A stretch of 9,966 nucleotides of DNA from the NCBI GenBank assembly GCA_934196125.1, contig CAKPVT010000051.1:1-9966 (forward strand), in the 5' to 3' direction. Origin of the DNA: an uncultured Streptococcus sp. Its GTDB lineage: Bacteria > Bacillota > Bacilli > Lactobacillales > Streptococcaceae. The notes below the pieces were generated by a model. That model was not told where the DNA came from, searched no databases, and was given only the letters and a program-made list of their open reading frames with translations. The position numbers were made by a program, and so were the translations under genes. Below, one piece after another: positions 6,829-9,966 of the stretch (positions are counted from its first letter, which is position 1; the number at the start of each line of letters is the position of its first letter).

Positions 6829-7557
6829 ATGGGATTAAGTTATCAAGAAAATTATCAAGTACCTTTTTACGAAAGTGACATTAATCACAACATGAAATTG
6901 CCGCAACTTTTATCGTTAGTGTTGCAAGTTTCAGGGAAACAGTCACTTAGTCTGGGGATGAGTGATGATTATATTTATCAAACGTACAATCTTGTTTGGA
7001 TTATCACAGACTATGCGATTGAAATCGAGCGTTTGCCAAAATATACTGAAAATATCGTGATTGAAACGGTACCTACGGCTTATAATAAGCTCTTTTGTTA
7101 CCGTGATTTCAATGTTTATGGTGAATCTGGTGATAAAATCATGACGATTCATTCGACTTTTGTCCTCATGGATTATGATAGCAGAAAGGTTCACCCTGTT
7201 ATTGATGAAATCGTTGACGTTTATGACGTTGAAAAGATTAAAAAAATCTACCGTGCTCCTCGTTACGAAAGCTTGGAAAATCCAGAAGAAACAACTTATC
7301 ACGTTCGCTTTTTTGACCTTGATTTGAATGGTCATGTTAACAATAGCAAATACCTTGAATGGATGTATGATGTGTTGGACGTGGCGTTTTTAGAGGAACA
7401 CATTCCACACCACATTAACCTCAAATACGTGAAAGAAGTCCATTATGGGCATGATATTAAATCACGTGTTGAAACAGATGATTTGATAACAAAACATGAA
7501 ATTGTTACCCAAGGTGCTGTTCATGCACAAGCTCGCATCGAGTGGAAGGAAAAATAA
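6829..7557 (+). CDS. Acyl-ACP thioesterase (double hotdog fold)
   Basis: This 242-residue cytoplasmic enzyme belongs to the bacterial acyl-ACP thioesterase family (FatA/FatB-like, PF01643). It releases fatty acids from acyl carrier protein. The first hotdog domain covers about 1-135 and the second about 150-240. The signature DLDLNGHVNNSKYLEW lies at 163-178, with Asn167 and His169 as expected catalytic residues. The start ATG is 4 nt after the hemW stop and has GGAG 7 nt upstream. The stop TAA overlaps the ATG of the NUDIX gene (TAATG). The physiological substrate in streptococci cannot be read from the sequence; fatty acid recycling or acyl-chain control is the likely role. Length and motifs look intact. 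Confidence 0.92.
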   Translation: MGLSYQENYQVPFYESDINHNMKLPQLLSLVLQVSGKQSLSLGMSDDYIYQTYNLVWIITDYAIEIERLPKYTENIVIETVPTAYNKLFCYRDFNVYGESGDKIMTIHSTFVLMDYDSRKVHPVIDEIVDVYDVEKIKKIYRAPRYESLENPEETTYHVRFFDLDLNGHVNNSKYLEWMYDVLDVAFLEEHIPHHINLKYVKEVHYGHDIKSRVETDDLITKHEIVTQGAVHAQARIEWKEK

Positions 7558-8179
7558 TGACTGTTGATGATAAGAAGTGGGTTGATTGGCTGTTCGTTTG
7601 CAATCTTTGTCACAAGCAGGGCTAGCTTATGGTCGCGATAAGTATGATATTGAACGTTTTAAGGAAATTCGAGAGATTTCAGTTGCAATGATGGCTGAAT
7701 TATCGCAGTTACCAGCTCAGAAAGTGGCTGATTTGTTTGCTAACGAAACGGGCTATCAAACACCAAAAATTGATACACGCGCAGCTATTTTTCAAGATGA
7801 CAAGATTTTGCTAGTGCAAGAAGCTAATGGGAAGTGGGCGCTGCCAGGTGGTTGGTGTGATGTTGACCAATCTGTGGCGGAAAACACGCTTAAAGAGGTG
7901 AAAGAAGAAGCTGGACTTGATGTGCAATTGGAGCGCGTGATTGCTATCCAAGACCGTGAAAAACACAATCAACCAGTTTCTGCTCACAAGATTTGTAAGA
8001 TTTTTTCATTATGCCATGCCAAAGGTGGGCAGTTTACAAAAAATTTAGAAACGATAGGAAGTGGGTATTTTGCGTGTGACAACCTGCCTGAGCTTGCTGA
8101 ATCTAAGACAACGAAAGAGCAGATTGCGATGTGCTTTACTGCTTATCACGATGAGAATTGGAAAATACTAATTGACTAA
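7557..8179 (+). pseudogene. NUDIX hydrolase with N-terminal NUDIX_N domain, frameshifted at codon 11
   Basis: NUDIX enzymes hydrolyse nucleoside diphosphates linked to another group; the substrate here is unknown. A good AAGGA (7546-7550) precedes ATG 7557, which opens with MTVDDKKWVDW. That frame then fails, reaching TAG at 7623-7625. The family pattern (W..WA..LQ.LAQ.GL.Y) continues as AVRLQSLSQAGLAYGRDKYD in another frame from 7589. Inserting one G in TTGGCTG (giving TGGGCT) restores a 207-residue protein, so a G3 run has become G2. The NUDIX_N domain covers about 8-65. The NUDIX box at about 99-121 reads GWCDVDQSVAENTLKEVKEE, with Gln and Lys where the consensus has Glu and Arg, but the metal-binding EVKEE core is kept. 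A TTG at 7586 gives an open frame but has no clear ribosome binding site. Confidence 0.85.
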
Positions 8180-8239
8180 GGGCGCTCAGAGCCTTTTAAG
8201 CTAGAAAGTCTTTTTGGTGTTGTAAAAATGGAGGAAAGA

Positions 8240-9013
8240 ATGACTTATAAAGGCTATTTGATTGATTTAGATGGAACAATTTACAAAGGGAAAAATCGTA
8301 TTCCTGCTGGGGAACGTTTTATTCAACGTCTGCAAGAACGCAATATTCCTTATGTTTTGGTGACGAATAATACAACACGCACACCAGAAAAAGTTCAAGA
8401 AATGCTTGCGACACAATTCAATGTGCATACACCGCTTGAAACGATTTATACAGCAACAATGGCGACGATTGATTACATGAATGACATGAATCGTGGAAAA
8501 ACAGTTTATGTGATTGGTGAAACGGGTTTGGAAACAGCTATTGCTGAGGCTGGCTATGTTGAAGATACTGAAAATCCAGCATATGTGGTTGTCGGACTAG
8601 ATACGCAACTAACTTATGAAATGCTTGCCATTGCAACGCTTGCCATTCAAAAAGGAGCAGTCTTTATTGGAACGAATCCTGATTTGAATATCCCAACGGA
8701 GCGTGGGTTAATGCCAGGAGCTGGTTCGATTAATAAACTCTTGGAGACTGCAACACGTGTGCAGCCAGTCTTTATCGGCAAACCAAATGCGATTATCATG
8801 AATAAAGCTTTGGATGTTCTGGGAGTTAAACGTGAAGAAGCTATCATGGTTGGTGATAATTATTTAACAGATATTATGGCAGGAATTCAAAATGATATTG
8901 CTACTTTGCTTGTGACGACTGGTTTCACCAAAACAGAAGAAGTGCCTGCCCTTCCAGTGAAACCTGACCATGTCCTTGCTAGCTTAGATGAATGGAGTTT
9001 TGATGAAAAATAA
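8240..9013 (+). CDS. HAD-superfamily IIA phosphatase (NagD/pNPPase-like)
   Basis: This 257-residue cytoplasmic protein is a type IIA HAD hydrolase of the group often labelled 4-nitrophenylphosphatase or NagD. It probably dephosphorylates small phosphomonoesters, but the natural substrate is unknown. Motif I is DLDGT (nucleophile Asp9, acid/base Asp11), motif II is VTNNTTRTP with Thr42, the motif III lysine is in FIGKPN (Lys181), and motif IV is MVGDNYLTD (Asp206, Asp211). The IIA cap domain lies between about 80 and 175. The ATG at 8240 was chosen because GGAGG (8230-8234) sits 5 nt upstream. An in-frame ATG at 8228 precedes that site and would add only MEER. The 3' end overlaps the next gene by 11 nt. 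Confidence 0.92.
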   Translation: MTYKGYLIDLDGTIYKGKNRIPAGERFIQRLQERNIPYVLVTNNTTRTPEKVQEMLATQFNVHTPLETIYTATMATIDYMNDMNRGKTVYVIGETGLETAIAEAGYVEDTENPAYVVVGLDTQLTYEMLAIATLAIQKGAVFIGTNPDLNIPTERGLMPGAGSINKLLETATRVQPVFIGKPNAIIMNKALDVLGVKREEAIMVGDNYLTDIMAGIQNDIATLLVTTGFTKTEEVPALPVKPDHVLASLDEWSFDEK

Positions 9014-9683
9014 ACTTTGGACGTTTAGCACTTGGCTCTGGCTCCTTGCTCTAGCTGTCTTGGTAGCTATTTATGGTGCTTGGCTGATTTACCCTTTGGA
9101 AGTTGAGTGGCTCAAACTAACCCTTCAGGTCACGATTACAAAAGACGACCTCTTGAAAAACTTTAATATTCTGATGACCTATCTGACCAATCCACTTTCA
9201 CACACCCTTTCTATGCCAGATTTCCTGTCATCAACAGACGGGCTCAAGCATTTTCGTGACGTTAAGCATTTATTTCACCTAGCGCAAGCTGTTTTTGTGG
9301 TGCTGCTGTATCCGTCTTGGCGTTTTTGGAAAAATAGCAGAGCTGAAAAATCACTTTTTCTATATCAAAGAGCGTTTACTTTAGCAGCTGTTTTACCTGT
9401 GCTAATTGCAGTAGCAGGATTGCTGATTGGCTTTGACCAATTTTTTACGTTATTTCATGAAGTGCTTTTCCTTGGTGATTCAACATGGCTGTTCAACCCC
9501 GCCACAGACCCAATTGTCTGGGTTTTACCAGAGGAATTTTTCTTGCATTGTTTTATCATTTTCTTTGTCACTTACGAAGTTATTATGATTGGCTTGCTTG
9601 TCATTGCTCGCCGTCACTTGACTAAACGTCTGCAAGACCAACAGAAACATCCGAAAACCATTAAGGTAGAAAGGAACGATTAA
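9003..9683 (+). CDS. lit: Lit-like integral membrane protein (TIGR01906/DUF1461; probable lipoprotein intramolecular transacylase)
   Basis: This 226-residue membrane protein has four hydrophobic segments at about 8-30, 92-106, 124-144 and 180-202, with a positively charged C-terminal tail. The layout and motifs match the TIGR01906 family, to which the lipoprotein transacylase Lit of enterococci and bacilli belongs. Lit moves an acyl chain within diacylated lipoproteins to give the lyso-form, which lowers TLR2 recognition. Two conserved His expected in the outward catalytic region are present: His83 (GLKHFRDVK) and His152 (TLFHEVLFLGDSTW), followed by the LPEEFF motif (175-180). The ATG at 9003 was chosen over 8988 because GGAG (8994-8997) lies 5 nt before it. 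It overlaps the HAD gene and is followed 1 nt later by a small membrane ORF. The family call is firm; the exact activity in this organism is inferred. Confidence 0.8.
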   Translation: MKNKLWTFSTWLWLLALAVLVAIYGAWLIYPLEVEWLKLTLQVTITKDDLLKNFNILMTYLTNPLSHTLSMPDFLSSTDGLKHFRDVKHLFHLAQAVFVVLLYPSWRFWKNSRAEKSLFLYQRAFTLAAVLPVLIAVAGLLIGFDQFFTLFHEVLFLGDSTWLFNPATDPIVWVLPEEFFLHCFIIFFVTYEVIMIGLLVIARRHLTKRLQDQQKHPKTIKVERND

Positions 9684-9684
9684 G

Positions 9685-9855
9685 ATGTCCCTTGCATGGT
9701 ATTATTGGTTATTATTTGCCGTTTCGTGGCTATTTGCCATTCTTCTTTGGATTAAATCAACGACTATCCCTCAAAAATGGCTGAAAGCCCTCTTTGTGAT
9801 TTGTGGCTTAATTGCCTTTGCCCTCCCATTTTTCTGGGGCTGGTTGGTGAGTTAA
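9685..9855 (+). CDS. Small two-helix membrane protein of unknown function
   Basis: A 56-codon ORF starts one base after the lit stop codon, with AAGGA 10 nt before the ATG. The product starts MSLAWYYWLLFAVSW. It has two hydrophobic helices, at about 4-23 and 34-54, separated by a short basic turn (IKSTTIPQKWLK), making a membrane hairpin rich in Trp (8 of 56). I do not recognise a family. Spacing and ribosome binding site suggest that it is translated with lit, so it may be an accessory of that protein or simply the next gene of the run. The IS end starts 35 bp after its stop. Confidence 0.65.
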   Translation: MSLAWYYWLLFAVSWLFAILLWIKSTTIPQKWLKALFVICGLIAFALPFFWGWLVS

Positions 9856-9922
9856 GCAGTAATAAAAAATAAAAAGAAAACAAGCGTGGATGTACTGACC
9901 CCAAAAAGTTGGACAAAAAATA

Positions 9923-9966
9923 TTAGTGAAAGGATTTAGTTCTGTATTGCACAGGACTAAGTCCTT
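9923..9966 (-). CDS. IS3-family transposase OrfB, C-terminal codons (partial)
   Basis: The minus strand reads GLSPVQYRTKSFH and then TAA (9925-9923), identical to the tail at the left end of the window. Only the last 13 full codons are visible. The gene points into the window and converges with the hemW gene run. Confidence 0.85.
   Translation of the reverse strand, partial: GLSPVQYRTKSFH
9930..9966 (+). terminator. Hairpin in the IS end, possible terminator for the hemW run
   Basis: Arms 9930-9945 and 9951-9966 form a 16-bp stem with two G-U wobbles and a 5-nt loop (ATTGC) on the plus strand. Plus-strand transcripts from the hemW run would reach it after about 75 nt without meeting another terminator. 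The bases after the stem are outside the window, so a U-run cannot be confirmed. Confidence 0.4.

Larger units (their letters stand above)
9891..9966 (-). mobile_element. Second, inverted copy of the IS3-family (IS150-group) end
   Basis: The element begins TGTACTGACCCC at 9891 and continues right out of the window. Positions 9891-9964 are the exact reverse complement of 1-74, so both flanking elements present the same transposase-proximal end to the region between them. The junction is 35 bp after the stop of the small membrane ORF. The flanking host bases differ (CGTGGA before this copy, TAAACT after the left copy), so these are two insertion points and not one circularised element. Confidence 0.85.

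Noticed and set aside
6943..7335. Minus-strand open frame of 130 codons inside the thioesterase gene
   Set aside because: It is a shadow of the coding frame, with no promoter, ribosome binding site or domain.
8177..8197. Possible terminator between the NUDIX and HAD genes
   Set aside because: The stem AAGGGC/GCCTTT has only six pairs including a G-U, and its T-run is mostly within the stem; too weak to call.
8228..8239. ATG 8228 as the HAD phosphatase start
   Set aside because: It precedes the ribosome binding site GGAGG, which is well placed for the ATG at 8240; the family starts just before the DLDGT strand.
1..9966. CRISPR array, tRNA or rRNA genes, phage genes, riboswitch or toxin-antitoxin pair
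   Set aside because: No regularly spaced repeats, no RNA-gene signatures and no such protein families were seen; intergenic gaps are all under 140 bp.
1..9966. A new composite transposon or island carrying the block
   Set aside because: All the genes are normal streptococcal core genes with uniform composition; matching IS ends are explained as well by a contig breaking at repeats, so only a finding is reported.

Overview
The window reads as a piece of the core chromosome of a low-GC Firmicute, almost certainly a Streptococcus. The guess of a bovis/equinus-type or related species is inference only. The basis is the AT-rich sequence, Gram-positive ribosome binding sites and extended -10 promoters, and the streptococcal gene set murT-gatD beside cdaA-cdaR-glmM, followed by hemW, an acyl-ACP thioesterase, a HAD-IIA phosphatase and a Lit-type membrane protein.

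Layout: 1-74 is the 3' end of an IS3-family element (IS150 group), including the last 13 codons of its transposase. Minus-strand murT-gatD (2229-96) encodes the two subunits of the enzyme that amidates lipid II. A divergent promoter region (2230-2334) separates it from cdaA-cdaR-glmM (2335-5588), which encodes the c-di-AMP synthase, its membrane regulator and phosphoglucosamine mutase. A terminator (5601-5644) ends that unit. A second plus-strand run (5694-9855) holds hemW, an acyl-ACP thioesterase, a NUDIX hydrolase, a HAD-IIA phosphatase, a lit-like gene and a 56-codon membrane ORF. The window ends (9891-9966) in a second copy of the same IS end, inverted and identical over 74 bp.

How the genes fit together: GlmM makes glucosamine-1-phosphate for UDP-GlcNAc and peptidoglycan. 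MurT-GatD amidates the peptidoglycan precursor. CdaA-CdaR makes and tunes c-di-AMP, which is tied to turgor and cell-wall homeostasis. The second run mixes heme handling (HemW), acyl-chain release (thioesterase), small-molecule phosphate cleavage (HAD, NUDIX) and lipoprotein acyl remodelling (Lit).

Most of the region is ordinary core genome and I see no new defence or mobile system. The points worth a second look are structural. Two genes (cdaR and the NUDIX gene) are each broken by an apparent one-base change in a homopolymer run. Two genes (murT and hemW) have an extended -10 exactly 6 nt before the start codon and no ribosome binding site, which predicts leaderless mRNAs. The glmM ribosome binding site is separated from its start codon by a small hairpin. 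Both outward-facing operons run straight into identical IS ends that carry a hairpin. The two matching ends also suggest that this may be a draft contig that stopped at repeated IS copies.
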